From assembly GCA_044224905.1 (NCBI GenBank), contig JBGAJN010000001.1:1116001-1180000 (forward strand): 64,000 nucleotides of DNA. Direction: 5' to 3'. A program made the position numbers and the translations under genes. Origin of the DNA: JBGAJN01 sp044224905. GTDB lineage: Bacteria; Verrucomicrobiota; Verrucomicrobiia; Limisphaerales; JBGAJN01. Positions 20,098 through 29,142 of the stretch are shown in pieces. Each line of letters begins with the position of its first letter. Position 1 is the first letter of the stretch. Under the pieces are notes generated by a model. That model saw nothing but the letters and a program-made list of their open reading frames with translations, had not been told where the DNA came from and ran no database searches.

Positions 20098-20820
20098 GTG
20101 ACCCGTCTGAAACCCAAATACAAACGTGTCCTGCTCAAGTTGAGCGGCGAAGCCCTCGGCGGCCCATCTGGCGCGGGCTTTTGCACGGAGGTCATTCATG
20201 ACATGGCCGCGCAGATCAGCGAAGTTCGCGCCCTCGGCGTGCAAGTGGTCATCGTGGTCGGCGGCGGGAATATTTTCCGCGGTTTGTCCGGCAGCGAAAA
20301 AGGCATTGAACGCGCGACGGGCGACTACATGGGCATGCTCGCGACGATCATCAACGCGCTAGCCCTGCAGGACGCGCTGGAGAAAATCGGCGTCGCCACG
20401 CGCGTGCAAAGCGCGATCACTATGACGCAGATTGCCGAACCGTTCATCCGCCGCCGTGCCGTGCGCCATTTGGAAAAGAATCGCGTGGTAATCTTCGGTG
20501 CGGGCACGGGCAACCCTTACTTTTCGACCGACACCGCGGCCGCCTTGCGCGCGAATGAAATTGGCGCCGAAGTCATCCTCAAGGCCACCAAGGTGGACGG
20601 AGTGTATGACAGCGATCCGAAGAAGAATCCCAAAGCGAAGCGTTTTGCGCGTATTTCCTATCTGGATGCGTTGCAGCGGCAACTCAAGGTGATGGATTCG
20701 ACGGCGTTCTCGCTTTGCATGGACAATCACATGCCGATCATTGTGTTCGATATGAACAAGCCCCACGCGATCAAACGCGTGGTGCTGGGCGAAAACGTGG
20801 GTACCGTGGTCAGCGGATAA
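20098..20820 (+). CDS. pyrH: uridylate kinase (UMP kinase)
   Basis: A 240-aa amino-acid-kinase-family UMP kinase, which phosphorylates UMP to UDP. It shows the N-terminal VLLKLSGEALGG, the VVGGGNIFRG phosphate loop, the FGAGTGNPYFSTDTAAALRA segment and the ATKVDGVYDSDP segment typical of bacterial PyrH. Start is GTG at 20098, supported by a strong GGGAGGTG ribosome binding site a few bases upstream. It is followed by frr, the common bacterial pyrH-frr arrangement. Confidence 0.95.
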   Translation: MTRLKPKYKRVLLKLSGEALGGPSGAGFCTEVIHDMAAQISEVRALGVQVVIVVGGGNIFRGLSGSEKGIERATGDYMGMLATIINALALQDALEKIGVATRVQSAITMTQIAEPFIRRRAVRHLEKNRVVIFGAGTGNPYFSTDTAAALRANEIGAEVILKATKVDGVYDSDPKKNPKAKRFARISYLDALQRQLKVMDSTAFSLCMDNHMPIIVFDMNKPHAIKRVVLGENVGTVVSG

Positions 20821-20897
20821 ATAAGTTGCAAGTTGCAGGTGACCGGTTCCAAGTTGAATCGACCTGCGACAACCAACCGGCAACCGGAATAGAATTT

Positions 20898-21458
20898 ATG
20901 GCACTCGATGACATTTTGTTGGAAGCGGAAGAGAAGATGATCAAGACCGAGGAGGTCGTGCAGCACGAATTCTCCGCCGTGCGCACCGGCAAGGCATCGC
21001 CGTCGCTCGTGGAAAACATCCTGGTGGAAGTTTACGGCTCGATGATGCGCCTCCGCGAACTCGCCGGCATCACCGCTCCTGAAGCCCGCATGTTGATGAT
21101 CACGCCGTGGGACGCCACCACCGTCGGTCCGATTGAGAAGGCGATTCAAAAGGCGAACCTGGGCCTAAATCCCGCCGTGCAAGGTAAAGGCATCCGTATT
21201 GTCCTGCCCGATCTTAGCACCGAGCAACGCGAGAAATTCTGCAAAGCCTGCAAGAAGATGGCCGAAGATGGTCGCGTGGCGATTCGCCATGTCCGTCGCG
21301 ACGCCATGGAAGCGCTGAAGAAAGAATCCAAAGACGGCGGCGTGACCAAGGACGATACCGAAAAAGCGGAAGCGGAAGTGCAAAAGCTCACCGATCAATA
21401 CATCAAGAAGATCGATGAACATCTCGCGCACAAAGAAAAAGAGATCATGACCGTGTGA
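20898..21458 (+). CDS. frr: ribosome recycling factor
   Basis: A 186-aa ribosome recycling factor, which with EF-G splits post-termination ribosomes. Expected motifs are present: FSAVRTGKASPSLVENI near the N-terminus, the ITPWD stretch, LGLNPAVQGKGIRI and RHVRRDAMEALKK in the long three-helix bundle. Length is standard. The frame is open upstream to 20715, inside pyrH, but the ATG at 20898 begins the family N-terminus. It follows pyrH by 77 nt and is followed by a strong terminator. Confidence 0.95.
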   Translation: MALDDILLEAEEKMIKTEEVVQHEFSAVRTGKASPSLVENILVEVYGSMMRLRELAGITAPEARMLMITPWDATTVGPIEKAIQKANLGLNPAVQGKGIRIVLPDLSTEQREKFCKACKKMAEDGRVAIRHVRRDAMEALKKESKDGGVTKDDTEKAEAEVQKLTDQYIKKIDEHLAHKEKEIMTV

Positions 21459-21481
21459 GTTGCGGCTGAATTTTCAAACAC

Positions 21482-21517
21482 AAAACCCCAAGCGACGTTG
21501 AATCGCTTGGGGTTTTT
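21482..21517. terminator. bidirectional rho-independent terminator
   Basis: Perfect 14-bp stem: AAAACCCCAAGCGA at 21482-21495 pairs with TCGCTTGGGGTTTT at 21503-21516, with a 7-nt loop and a T tract on the right and an A tract on the left. It sits between the convergent frr and FtsB/DivIC-like genes and can serve both strands. Confidence 0.92.
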
Positions 21518-21533
21518 GTTGAAAGGGAATCGT

Positions 21534-21857
21534 TCAGCGCGCGGACGCGGCGTTTTCGGAAGCCTGCTCAAAGCGGATCACCGTTTCGCCCGGCTTGGCG
21601 TAGCCGAGTTTTTCCCGCGCGAGACGTTCGACAGTTTTAGGATCCGAGCGCAGCAGTTCGAGTGACGTATGAAGTTCGCGGGCGAGATCCTCCTGTTTCT
21701 TGACCTCGGCTTCGAGGCGGAGAATCTCCTTCCGCATATTTTCGTTGGTCTTGATGAGCGGCAGGTACCAGAAGCCGACCGCCACGGCCACCGCGACGAT
21801 CAAAAGGACGAGCACTACTTTGGAAAGCTTGTCCCAAATGCCAAGGTCGACGTTCAT
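21534..21857 (-). CDS. septum formation initiator family protein (FtsB/DivIC-like)
   Basis: A 107-aa bitopic membrane protein. One transmembrane helix (about residues 14-33, VVLVLLIVAVAVAVGFWYL) is followed by a charged coiled coil (ENMRKEILRLEAEVKKQEDLA). A conserved tail RLAREKLGYAKPGETVI follows, which is the hallmark of FtsB/DivIC proteins. Such proteins sit in the divisome with FtsL and FtsQ and help activate septal peptidoglycan synthesis. It stands between a shared terminator and a lipoprotein gene. Which of FtsB or DivIC it matches better is not decided here. Confidence 0.85.
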   Translation of the reverse strand: MNVDLGIWDKLSKVVLVLLIVAVAVAVGFWYLPLIKTNENMRKEILRLEAEVKKQEDLARELHTSLELLRSDPKTVERLAREKLGYAKPGETVIRFEQASENAASAR

Positions 21858-21901
21858 CGCGGCCAGTTAAACACTGGCCGCGCAAAAAAGGGAAGCGGGT
21901 T

Positions 21902-22276
21902 TTACTTCGAGTATTTTCTCCAAGCTTTCAAAACCCCATCGGGGCCGAACGTCAGCCGGAGAAACCATTCGTAGGATGGATAGCTGTCAACCGCGTAAGC
22001 AGGGTAGCTGTAGCCAGAATACGCGTAAGGCGGCGGTCCGATCAGCACGCTGCGGCCGGGATTGCGCGAGATCAGCCACTCCTCCACCGCCGTGCCGTCG
22101 GTGAGTTTGGCGGACTTGTCGGGCGGTCCGAGATCAGTCACAGCCTGATCGTGAGTGTAAACACCGACGCGCGCATTCCAGTCGATCTTCGGTCCGGTGA
22201 CGCAACCCGCGAGCAAGCATGCGAATGCGGCGGCGAAAGCGATCAGCTTCCACGATCGGGTAGCGAACAAGTTCAT
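21902..22276 (-). CDS. small lipoprotein, possible BamE/SmpA-like fold
   Basis: A 124-aa predicted lipoprotein. The signal peptide ends in LLAGC (lipobox) at about residues 21-25. The mature part begins with a HDQAVTDLGPPDKSAKLTDG motif and ends with RLTFGPDGVLKAWR. This arrangement, a helix leading to a G-PD-turn and a final F-x-dG-x-V strand, resembles the SmpA/OmlA (BamE) beta-alpha fold. A proline- and tyrosine-rich insert (about residues 80-105) separates the two halves. The function is unknown; outer-membrane assembly is one possibility. Confidence 0.65.
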   Translation of the reverse strand: MNLFATRSWKLIAFAAAFACLLAGCVTGPKIDWNARVGVYTHDQAVTDLGPPDKSAKLTDGTAVEEWLISRNPGRSVLIGPPPYAYSGYSYPAYAVDSYPSYEWFLRLTFGPDGVLKAWRKYSK

Positions 22277-22337
22277 GTCTGAACTCTAAACCGTGCCCAT
22301 CTGAATGCAATCCACTGACCAAACCGACGGTCGCCCG

Positions 22338-23306
22338 CTAAGCGCGCGGGTGCGCTTGATCGTAAGCCTTCTTCAACCGTTCCGTGGAAACGTGCGTGTA
22401 AACCTGTGTCGTCACCAGGTGCGCATGGCCGAGTAATTCCTGCACGCTGCGGAGATCCGCGCCGTTATCGAGCAGATGCGTGGCGTAACTGTGCCGCAAC
22501 TTGTGCGGCGTGAGCTTGGGATCGAGTCCCGCGAGCGCGAGATACTTCTTCAATCGCGCCTGCAGCGCCCGCGGCACCACCGGCGTAATCTCACGAGTGA
22601 CAGCGAGAAACACGGGCTCACGTCCCGTCGGTGGCGAAGGGAGTTTTCGCCAATACGCTTTGATGGCGTCGAGCGCTATTTGACCGATGGGAACTTGCCG
22701 TTCTTTCTTCCCTTTGCCGCGCACGCGAATGAGTTGTTCGCTGAAATCAACGTCCTCAACGAGCAGGCCGCAGAGTTCGCTGATACGCAGGCCGCAGGAG
22801 TAAATGGTTTCGAGAATCGCGACATCGCGCAGCGGCAAAGTGGGATCGACCGGTCGACCGCGCCCTTTCTTCTCCGGCGACGGCGCCTGCAGTTGCAGCG
22901 GCGCCGCGAGCAGCGAACTCAACTGATCCACCGTGAGAAAACGCGGCAGTCGTTTCTCGAGTTTTGGCAGCGCGACGTTCTTGATCGGCGAGGTCTCGAC
23001 TTTGCCGCGACGGATTAGGAATTTGTAGAATGATCGCAGCGCGGAAAAACGCAGTTGAATTGCCGCGCGACCGAGCCTGTTGCGGCCGAGATAACGGAGG
23101 TAACTGCGGAAATCATCGCGATGGAGAGTCGGCCACGGAGGAGGTGACTGCCGTTCCTGCTGATGCCAGCGGTGAAATTCCGCCAACGCTTGCCGGTAGT
23201 TTCGCTGCGTGTAAATCGAAGCGCCGCGATCGGAGCCGAGGTGTTGAAGGAAACCCTGCAGCAACGAATCGTTGGCGATGGGATCGTGGTTCGGCTCTTC
23301 AGCCAT
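22338..23306 (-). CDS. tyrosine recombinase, XerC/XerD family
   Basis: A 322-aa site-specific recombinase with a SAM-like N-terminal core-binding domain and a C-terminal catalytic domain. The catalytic set is complete: Arg174 in SCGLRISEL, a lysine in the beta-hairpin GKGKKE (about 199-201), His268 and Arg271 in PHKLRHSYATH, His294 in GHAHL and nucleophile Tyr303 in QVYTHV. Xer enzymes resolve chromosome dimers at dif during division. The chromosomal housekeeping surroundings and absence of phage genes favour this over an integrase role. It lies just downstream of the type IA topoisomerase on the same strand. XerC versus XerD cannot be told. Confidence 0.88.
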   Translation of the reverse strand: MAEEPNHDPIANDSLLQGFLQHLGSDRGASIYTQRNYRQALAEFHRWHQQERQSPPPWPTLHRDDFRSYLRYLGRNRLGRAAIQLRFSALRSFYKFLIRRGKVETSPIKNVALPKLEKRLPRFLTVDQLSSLLAAPLQLQAPSPEKKGRGRPVDPTLPLRDVAILETIYSCGLRISELCGLLVEDVDFSEQLIRVRGKGKKERQVPIGQIALDAIKAYWRKLPSPPTGREPVFLAVTREITPVVPRALQARLKKYLALAGLDPKLTPHKLRHSYATHLLDNGADLRSVQELLGHAHLVTTQVYTHVSTERLKKAYDQAHPRA

Positions 23307-23354
23307 GGGACGAGCGTAACCGACGCGGAGAAAAAGCCAAGTGCGCCGCCCGGT

Positions 23355-26144
23355 TTAATCGCGCGGCGGGAAGTCGAAGGTGATCTTGCCCTTCTTGTCC
23401 ATGACCAGGTACGCCGGGAACGGCTTGCCCGCTTTGGAGATGAACTTGTCGAGCAGGTCGCTCTTGCTGGTCGCGAGAATCTTCGTCGCCTGCGCCGGAT
23501 CGATCGGCTGTTCCAGAATCGTCTTGCCGATCTTGAACTTGCACGCCTTCGCGTCGAGCTGAGAGTTCTCGCACAGATAGCCAGCGTCCGTGTCGCAGAC
23601 TTTGCCGCCGCACTTCGGACACTTACCGACGACTGCCTTGCCGGTGAAATCCACCTTGGGCGGCGGTTCGCTCGGCGTGGCGCCCTTGCCCTTCTTCTCG
23701 CGGGGCGCGAACTCGAAGGCAGTCTTGCCGTCCTTCAACACGAGGAATGCCTCGAACTTGCGGTTCGTCTTCTTCGAAACGAAGCCCTTGAGCAAATCCG
23801 TCTTGCCCGTCGCGAGCATCTTGGTGATCTGCGCCGGCTCGATGGTTTGCTGCAAAATAATTTTGCCGGTTCGGAACGAGCAGGTCTTCTCGGGCGCGGC
23901 CTGCTTCTCGCAGACGTAATTCATGCCGGCATCGAAAACATTCCCGCCACACTGCGGGCATTTGCCGAGCGGCTCCTTCCCGGTGAAATCAACCGGCGCA
24001 TTTGCCTCGCCTTCCTTGTTCTGGTCGTTGCCGAAATCAAACTCCGGCTTGAACTCCGCGTTCATCTTGATGATGGCCGCGAACGGGAAACCTTGCTTGC
24101 TGCGGAATCCTTGCAGCGGCCCGACGACGCCCTTCGTGATGAGTTCCTCGACTTCGGAAATCTCCAACTGCCGGCTTGCGACAATTTTCCAGAGCGCGAA
24201 GTCGCACTTCTGGCACTGGAACTTCTTGTAGTTCTCGTGGATCTCGCCGCCGCACTTCGGGCACGGGACGTTGAGCTTGCCGTAATCGCCCGGCACGGTG
24301 TCGCTCTCGTGAAGCTTCGCTTTCGCCACGATGTCGCGCGTCGCATCGGCGATTTCCTTCATGAACTCGTCGCGCTTCATTTTGCCGCGCGCCATGAGGT
24401 TTAATTTGAATTCCCATTCGCCCGTGAGTTCCGGCGAACAAAGCTGAGGGATCTGGAGTCCGCGCAACAATGTGATCAGCGAGAACGCTTTCGCCGTCGG
24501 CTGCAATTCACGACCGTTGCGGTGAATGTATTTTTCCCAGAGCAAACCTTCGATGATGGTCGCGCGAGTCGCGGGCGTGCCGAGACCTTTGTCGTGCATT
24601 GCTTCGCGAAGCTCTTCGTCGTCAATCAGCTTGCCTGCACCTTCCATCGCGCCGAGCAATGTCGCTTCCGAATAGCGTGCCGGCGGTTTGGTGACGTTCG
24701 CCTCGACGTCGACTTTCACGGTCTTCACCGTTTCGTTCGGCTTCACCGGCACGAGGCTCGGCGTGTCATCGGATTCCGCGGCTTCCTTGCCGTAGACCGC
24801 GAGCCAGCCGGCGTTCACCATCACTTTGCCTTCGCTCTTGAACGGCTCGTTCTCGACACGCGTGATGCGGGTGGTCACGAGGAATTCTGCCGGAGGAAAA
24901 AAGATCGCGAGGAAGCGCTTCGTGACGAGGTCGTAAAGTTTCTGTTCCGGCTCGCTCAATCCCTTGGGCGCAATGAGCGTCGGGATGATCGCAAAGTGGT
25001 CCGAGACTTTTGCGTTGTTGAAGATGCGCTTGTTCGGGCGCACCCAGCCGTTCTTCAAAATGTTTTCGGCGTGCGTGCCGTAATTCGTGTCCGCGAGCAT
25101 GCCCATCGTCGCCTTGACGGTTTCGATGTAATCCTCGGGCAACGCGCGCGAATCCGTTCTCGGATACGTTAGCACCTTGTGCTTTTCGTAGAGTGCCTGC
25201 GCCAGTCCGAGCGTGTTCTTGGCGGAGAAACCAAAGCGTCCGTTCGCCTCTCTCTGCAACGTCGTCAGATCATAAAGCGCGGGCGACATCGAGGTCGTCG
25301 GCTTGCTTTCTTCGGTGACGATGCCGGGCTTGCCGAGGCACTTGGCCTGGATGGCTTCGGCCACCTTGACGTCCCAAACGCGCTCCTGCTTGAGCTGGTC
25401 GTCGCCTTCTTTCTTGGAAAACTTTTCGTCGAACCAGCGGCCGACGTATTCGCCCGCCTCTGCGCCGAAGGTGCCGTGGATTTCCCAATAGTTGCGCGGG
25501 ACAAACTTCTTAATCTTCTCCTCACGCTCGACGAGAATTGCCAGCGTCGGCGTCTGCACACGGCCAACCGTCGTGAGATGGAAGCCGCCAGTCTTGGAAT
25601 TGAACGCGGTCATCGCCCGCGTGCCGTTGATGCCGATGAGCCAGTCGGATTCCGACCGGCAGGTCGCGGCGTCCGCGAGCGGCATCATTTCCGTATCCGT
25701 GCGCAAGTGGGCAAAGCCTTCGCGAATCGCCGCCGGCGTCATCGATTGCAGCCAGAGGCGTTGGATGGGTTTGTCGCTCTTCGCGTATTGAGCGATGTAA
25801 CGGAAAATCAATTCGCCTTCGCGCCCGGCGTCGCAAGCGTTGACCAGCGAGGTGACGTCTTTGCGTTTGATGAGCTTGACCAGAACTTTGAGCCGCGCCT
25901 CGTTCTTCTCGATGGGCAACAGATCGAAGTGCGGCGGAATCACTGGCAAATGCGCGAACGTCCACTTGCCGCGTTTGACCTCAAACTGTTCGGGAACCGC
26001 AATCGTCAGCAGGTGGCCGACCGCGGATGAGATGATGTAGTTATCATTCTCATAGAAATCCGCGTTCTTCTCAAACTTACCGAGCGCTTTGGCGATGTCG
26101 CCAGCGACGGATGGTTTTTCGGCGATGATGAGAGCTTTGCCCAT
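23355..26144 (-). CDS. type IA DNA topoisomerase (TopB-like) with C-terminal zinc-ribbon repeats
   Basis: A 929-aa type IA topoisomerase. The Toprim part opens with ALIIAEKPSVA (Glu9), and the acidic motif DAGREGE is at 105-111. The active-site tyrosine is Tyr327 in LTYPRTDSR. The start of the protein resembles topoisomerase III (TopB) more than TopA. After about residue 620 come three zinc-ribbon-like units separated by about 110 residues, each with CPKCGG or CPQCGG followed by a second Cys pair. Each of the last two is followed by a topoisomerase C-terminal-repeat-like segment. It relaxes or decatenates DNA. The gene precedes the Xer recombinase. Confidence 0.92.
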   Translation of the reverse strand: MGKALIIAEKPSVAGDIAKALGKFEKNADFYENDNYIISSAVGHLLTIAVPEQFEVKRGKWTFAHLPVIPPHFDLLPIEKNEARLKVLVKLIKRKDVTSLVNACDAGREGELIFRYIAQYAKSDKPIQRLWLQSMTPAAIREGFAHLRTDTEMMPLADAATCRSESDWLIGINGTRAMTAFNSKTGGFHLTTVGRVQTPTLAILVEREEKIKKFVPRNYWEIHGTFGAEAGEYVGRWFDEKFSKKEGDDQLKQERVWDVKVAEAIQAKCLGKPGIVTEESKPTTSMSPALYDLTTLQREANGRFGFSAKNTLGLAQALYEKHKVLTYPRTDSRALPEDYIETVKATMGMLADTNYGTHAENILKNGWVRPNKRIFNNAKVSDHFAIIPTLIAPKGLSEPEQKLYDLVTKRFLAIFFPPAEFLVTTRITRVENEPFKSEGKVMVNAGWLAVYGKEAAESDDTPSLVPVKPNETVKTVKVDVEANVTKPPARYSEATLLGAMEGAGKLIDDEELREAMHDKGLGTPATRATIIEGLLWEKYIHRNGRELQPTAKAFSLITLLRGLQIPQLCSPELTGEWEFKLNLMARGKMKRDEFMKEIADATRDIVAKAKLHESDTVPGDYGKLNVPCPKCGGEIHENYKKFQCQKCDFALWKIVASRQLEISEVEELITKGVVGPLQGFRSKQGFPFAAIIKMNAEFKPEFDFGNDQNKEGEANAPVDFTGKEPLGKCPQCGGNVFDAGMNYVCEKQAAPEKTCSFRTGKIILQQTIEPAQITKMLATGKTDLLKGFVSKKTNRKFEAFLVLKDGKTAFEFAPREKKGKGATPSEPPPKVDFTGKAVVGKCPKCGGKVCDTDAGYLCENSQLDAKACKFKIGKTILEQPIDPAQATKILATSKSDLLDKFISKAGKPFPAYLVMDKKGKITFDFPPRD

Positions 26145-26309
26145 TCGAGTAATCAGGCTCTAATATTCTTCGTCGGCAGATTTGTGCAACGCGTTCTTCT
26201 CAATGAATCGGGGACGCTTGCGAAAAAACATCGCGAAGTCAAAGCCCGATTTACGGTCATCGGACGTTTTTCCGGGAAACTTCAGCCGGTAAATTCTGAC
26301 GGGGTGCGT

Positions 26310-28154
26310 TTACAATGCCGGTTTCAGCCTCACTTCGCGTAAGTCCATCACGGCACTCTTGGCCTTTTTCTTTGGTTTCACGGTGAGCGTGTAACGGCCC
26401 GGCGCGGCAATCTTTACGGTGCCAATGTTACGGGGAACAAAGTTTTGGAAATGGCCGGTATCCTCCACGGTCATCGCGAGAGTTTGACCGGCAATCGTGA
26501 ACTCCACTTCGCTGCCGCCCGCGCCTTTCCCGCAACCTTGCAGCGGCTCGACGACAAACTTGCCGGGTTTGGTCACGGTGAACTCCCAACTCGCCCAATC
26601 TTCCTCGCGCACCCAGAAGCCAAGCGTGTTCTTGTGCGGAAGCGGTTCGTAACGCAGCGTCGTGCCGTGGATCTCAGCCGTGCTGGCGGGAAGCCGGATT
26701 GAGCCGTCGGCCGCTTGCGGATTCGGCACGAAATCAGGATTCGGTTGCATCATCTGCGCGCCGGTTTCGCGCCGCCACGCATCGAGCTTCGCACCGAGTT
26801 TGTCGGCGATCTTGGGCTCCTTCTCGATCAGGTTGCTCGATTCACGGATGTCCTTCGCGATGTTGAACAGTTCCCAACGACCCGTTTCGTAGAACTCGAT
26901 GAGCTTCCATTCGCCCTCTCGAATCGCCGCGCCCGGTTTGCCGCCTTGATTGCTGTAGTGCGGGTAGTGCCAATAGAGCGAGCGCGGTTTCAATTCCCCG
27001 CCTTTCAACGTGGGCACGAGACTCACACCGTCGGGCTTCGCGGCACTCTTCACGCCGCACATGTCGAGAATCGTCGGGAAGAAATCGATGCTGCACACGG
27101 GTGTGTGATTCGTCGTGCCGGGCTTCACGGCGCCCGGCCACTTGATCAGCAGCGGCTCGCGAATCCCACCGTCGTAGAGGAAGCCTTTGCCCTCGCGCAA
27201 CGGCGCGTTGATTGTCGCGGGAGTAAATGGGCCTTCGAGCACGCTAAGTCCGCCGTTGTCGGAGGTGAAAAAAATGATCGTGCGTTGCGTGAGGTTCAGT
27301 TCCTCCAGTTTCTTCATGATGCGGCCCACGCTGTCGTCCATGCTCTCGACCATTGCGGCGTAAACCACGTTGGTCTGCGTGCCCGGCTTGTCAGCAATGA
27401 GCGGGTACTTCGCAATCACATCCTTCTTTGCCTGCAACGGAATGTGGACCGCGTAGTGCGCAAGGTAGAGGAAGAATGGACGCTCTTTATTCGTCTCGAT
27501 GAACTGCTCTGCCTTTCGCGTGAGCGCATCGGCCAGATACTCCCCCGGCTTGGCGTCTTCGAGGCCCTTGAGCAAGCCGGCGGGAACATTACGATCCTTC
27601 ACGCTCTTAGCGCGAAACGGCGCAAAGTGGCTGAGCGGTGAACCAGAGTGATCGCCTGCGACGTGAACATCGAAGCCTAGATCCGGCGGCAGGAAACCTT
27701 CCCCGCCGAGATGCCATTTGCCGATGCTGGCCGTCGCATAGCCTGCTGGTTTCAACGCCTCCGCAATCGTGGTTTCCTCAAGCGCGAGTTGTTGATTGAT
27801 GATCGGACGTTTCAGCTTTTGATCGGGGAAATCGATGCGGCCGGGCAGCCAATCCGTGAGATGCAGCCGCGCGGGATACTTGCCCGTCATGATGCTGGCG
27901 CGCGTCGGCGAGCAAACCGGGCATGCCGCATACGCGTCGGTAAACTTCATGCCGTCGGCCGCGAGTCGGTCGATGTTGGGCGTGCGGTAGAACTTGCTGC
28001 CGTAGCAACCGACGTCCGCCCAACCGAGATCGTCCATCAATATAATTATGACGTTGGGCTTCGTCTCCGCCGCCGACGTGGTGCCGATCGAGGCGATCAG
28101 TGAGAGGAGACTGACGACAAAAAGGCAGAAAGGAGCGGGGAAGAAAATTTTCAC
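26310..28154 (-). CDS. secreted type I sulfatase with C-terminal beta domain
   Basis: A sulfatase of about 614 aa. The GTG at 28154 is preferred because it begins a signal peptide (IFFPAPFCLFVVSLLSLIAS, cleavage near SAAE). The frame stays open to 28241. The DD pair is at 41-42 and the formylglycine motif CSPTR is at 81-85. SIGKWHLGGEG and TSDNGGLS motifs are also conserved. After about residue 480 there is an extra domain with W-rich strands that resembles a small carbohydrate-binding beta module. Mature sulfatases of this type cleave sulfate esters outside the cytoplasm. It is divergent from the HEAGH membrane protein and not close to the first sulfatase. Confidence 0.9.
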   Translation of the reverse strand: MKIFFPAPFCLFVVSLLSLIASIGTTSAAETKPNVIIILMDDLGWADVGCYGSKFYRTPNIDRLAADGMKFTDAYAACPVCSPTRASIMTGKYPARLHLTDWLPGRIDFPDQKLKRPIINQQLALEETTIAEALKPAGYATASIGKWHLGGEGFLPPDLGFDVHVAGDHSGSPLSHFAPFRAKSVKDRNVPAGLLKGLEDAKPGEYLADALTRKAEQFIETNKERPFFLYLAHYAVHIPLQAKKDVIAKYPLIADKPGTQTNVVYAAMVESMDDSVGRIMKKLEELNLTQRTIIFFTSDNGGLSVLEGPFTPATINAPLREGKGFLYDGGIREPLLIKWPGAVKPGTTNHTPVCSIDFFPTILDMCGVKSAAKPDGVSLVPTLKGGELKPRSLYWHYPHYSNQGGKPGAAIREGEWKLIEFYETGRWELFNIAKDIRESSNLIEKEPKIADKLGAKLDAWRRETGAQMMQPNPDFVPNPQAADGSIRLPASTAEIHGTTLRYEPLPHKNTLGFWVREEDWASWEFTVTKPGKFVVEPLQGCGKGAGGSEVEFTIAGQTLAMTVEDTGHFQNFVPRNIGTVKIAAPGRYTLTVKPKKKAKSAVMDLREVRLKPAL

Positions 28155-28271
28155 GGTGAACGCAGCTTTGCGCCAAGGTTCTGCCGTTTCAAGTCCGCAC
28201 TCGGGAAGCGCTGCGCGGACGATGGTCGGAATTACGCTCAATTATTTGGCGCACGTGCCGATGAAACTGTC

Positions 28272-28832
28272 ATGGAACAGGACAGATGGGAAATCATCAC
28301 CGGCGCCAAGCTGGTTGGATTCGCCATAGGCGTGGCGCTGTTTTTCGTACTTCTGGGCTGCTCCGAACCGGGATTCATCTTCATCGTCGATCACGCGAAC
28401 TTGCTGTTTCACGAGGCCGGCCATCCCTTCTTTGGTTTCTTCAGCGAACGCCTCGAGCCCTACGGTGGAACGCTCGGGCAATTAGTCTTCCCCGCAATTC
28501 TCGTCGTGAGCTTCTGGCGCAAAGGTCAACCGCTCTCCGTTGCCGCGGTGGGCATTTGGTTCTTCGAAAACCTGCTGAACATCGCACGCTACATCGCCGA
28601 CGCACGCGCACTGGAACTTCCGCTCGTCGGTGGTGGCGACCATGACTGGAACACCATTCTCAGCCGCTGGCATTGGCTTTCCTCCGATACACTGATTGCC
28701 GCGTGGATCAAGACCGCTGGCTGGGTCGGCATCGTCTCGCTGCTGATCTGGGTTGGCTGGCGGGCGTGGCAGGACCGGCTTCGTCAGGCGGAAAGCCCCA
28801 CGTTCTCCTTCGCCAAACAGTTCAAGCACTAG
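28272..28832 (+). CDS. integral membrane protein with HEAGH motif (putative zinc peptidase-like)
   Basis: A 186-aa protein with about four hydrophobic segments (near residues 13-30, 70-85, 88-100 and 145-165). HEAGH at residues 47-51 sits at the edge of the first membrane region, followed by FFGFF, GGTLGQL and further down NLLNIARYIADAR and GGGDHDW. HExxH is the zinc motif of metallopeptidases and the setting within a membrane resembles the M50 site-2 proteases. The overall sequence is shorter and I cannot place it in a named family. The later conserved Asp and His could supply a third ligand. Start ATG at 28272 is the first in frame. Confidence 0.6.
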   Translation: MEQDRWEIITGAKLVGFAIGVALFFVLLGCSEPGFIFIVDHANLLFHEAGHPFFGFFSERLEPYGGTLGQLVFPAILVVSFWRKGQPLSVAAVGIWFFENLLNIARYIADARALELPLVGGGDHDWNTILSRWHWLSSDTLIAAWIKTAGWVGIVSLLIWVGWRAWQDRLRQAESPTFSFAKQFKH

Positions 28833-28960
28833 TCGGACAAAGTCCCCGCCGGTAGTGAGTCGGCTGGGTGAGGTTCAACCAATTTCCCAATTCGGAACAC
28901 TTCGCGTGTCTTCCTTCCGTGTTCATCCATCGTTGAAAAATCTCCCCTCGTAAAAAGAGA

Positions 28961-28996
28961 ATTGGCGCCAGGAAAACCCAAAAACCTGGCGCCAAT
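28961..28996. repeat. 12-bp perfect inverted repeat (hairpin)
   Basis: ATTGGCGCCAGG at 28961-28972 pairs with CCTGGCGCCAAT at 28985-28996 across a 12-nt A/C-rich loop. On the minus strand it is followed by TCTCTTTTTA, so it could terminate leftward transcription. On the plus strand no T tract follows. Each arm also contains the palindrome TTGGCGCCA. Confidence 0.75.
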
Positions 28997-29113
28997 CACC
29001 CATTATACCCGCCGTGACTCTTGTAGGATAATCACGGCAACAATAACATCGGCATGAGCGTTGGGGACTTTAGCCGCGTTGAAAGGGATTCAACGGAACA
29101 CTGCATTTCCTTA

Positions 29114-29142
29114 TTGGCATTCGCGCCATTCGCTTTGATATT
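29114..29142 (+). promoter_or_regulatory. possible sigma70-type promoter for the GyrB/ParE-like gene
   Basis: TTGGCA at 29114-29119, a 17-nt spacer, and GATATT at 29137-29142. A start about 7 nt later would leave only a short leader before the ATG at 29160. I see no clear Shine-Dalgarno there (AACAAAATT precedes the ATG), so the message may be nearly leaderless. Confidence 0.4.

Noticed and set aside
22338..23306. Xer-type recombinase as a prophage or integron integrase
   Set aside because: No phage, att-like duplication or cassette array nearby, and the neighbours are housekeeping genes; chromosome-dimer resolution is the simpler reading.
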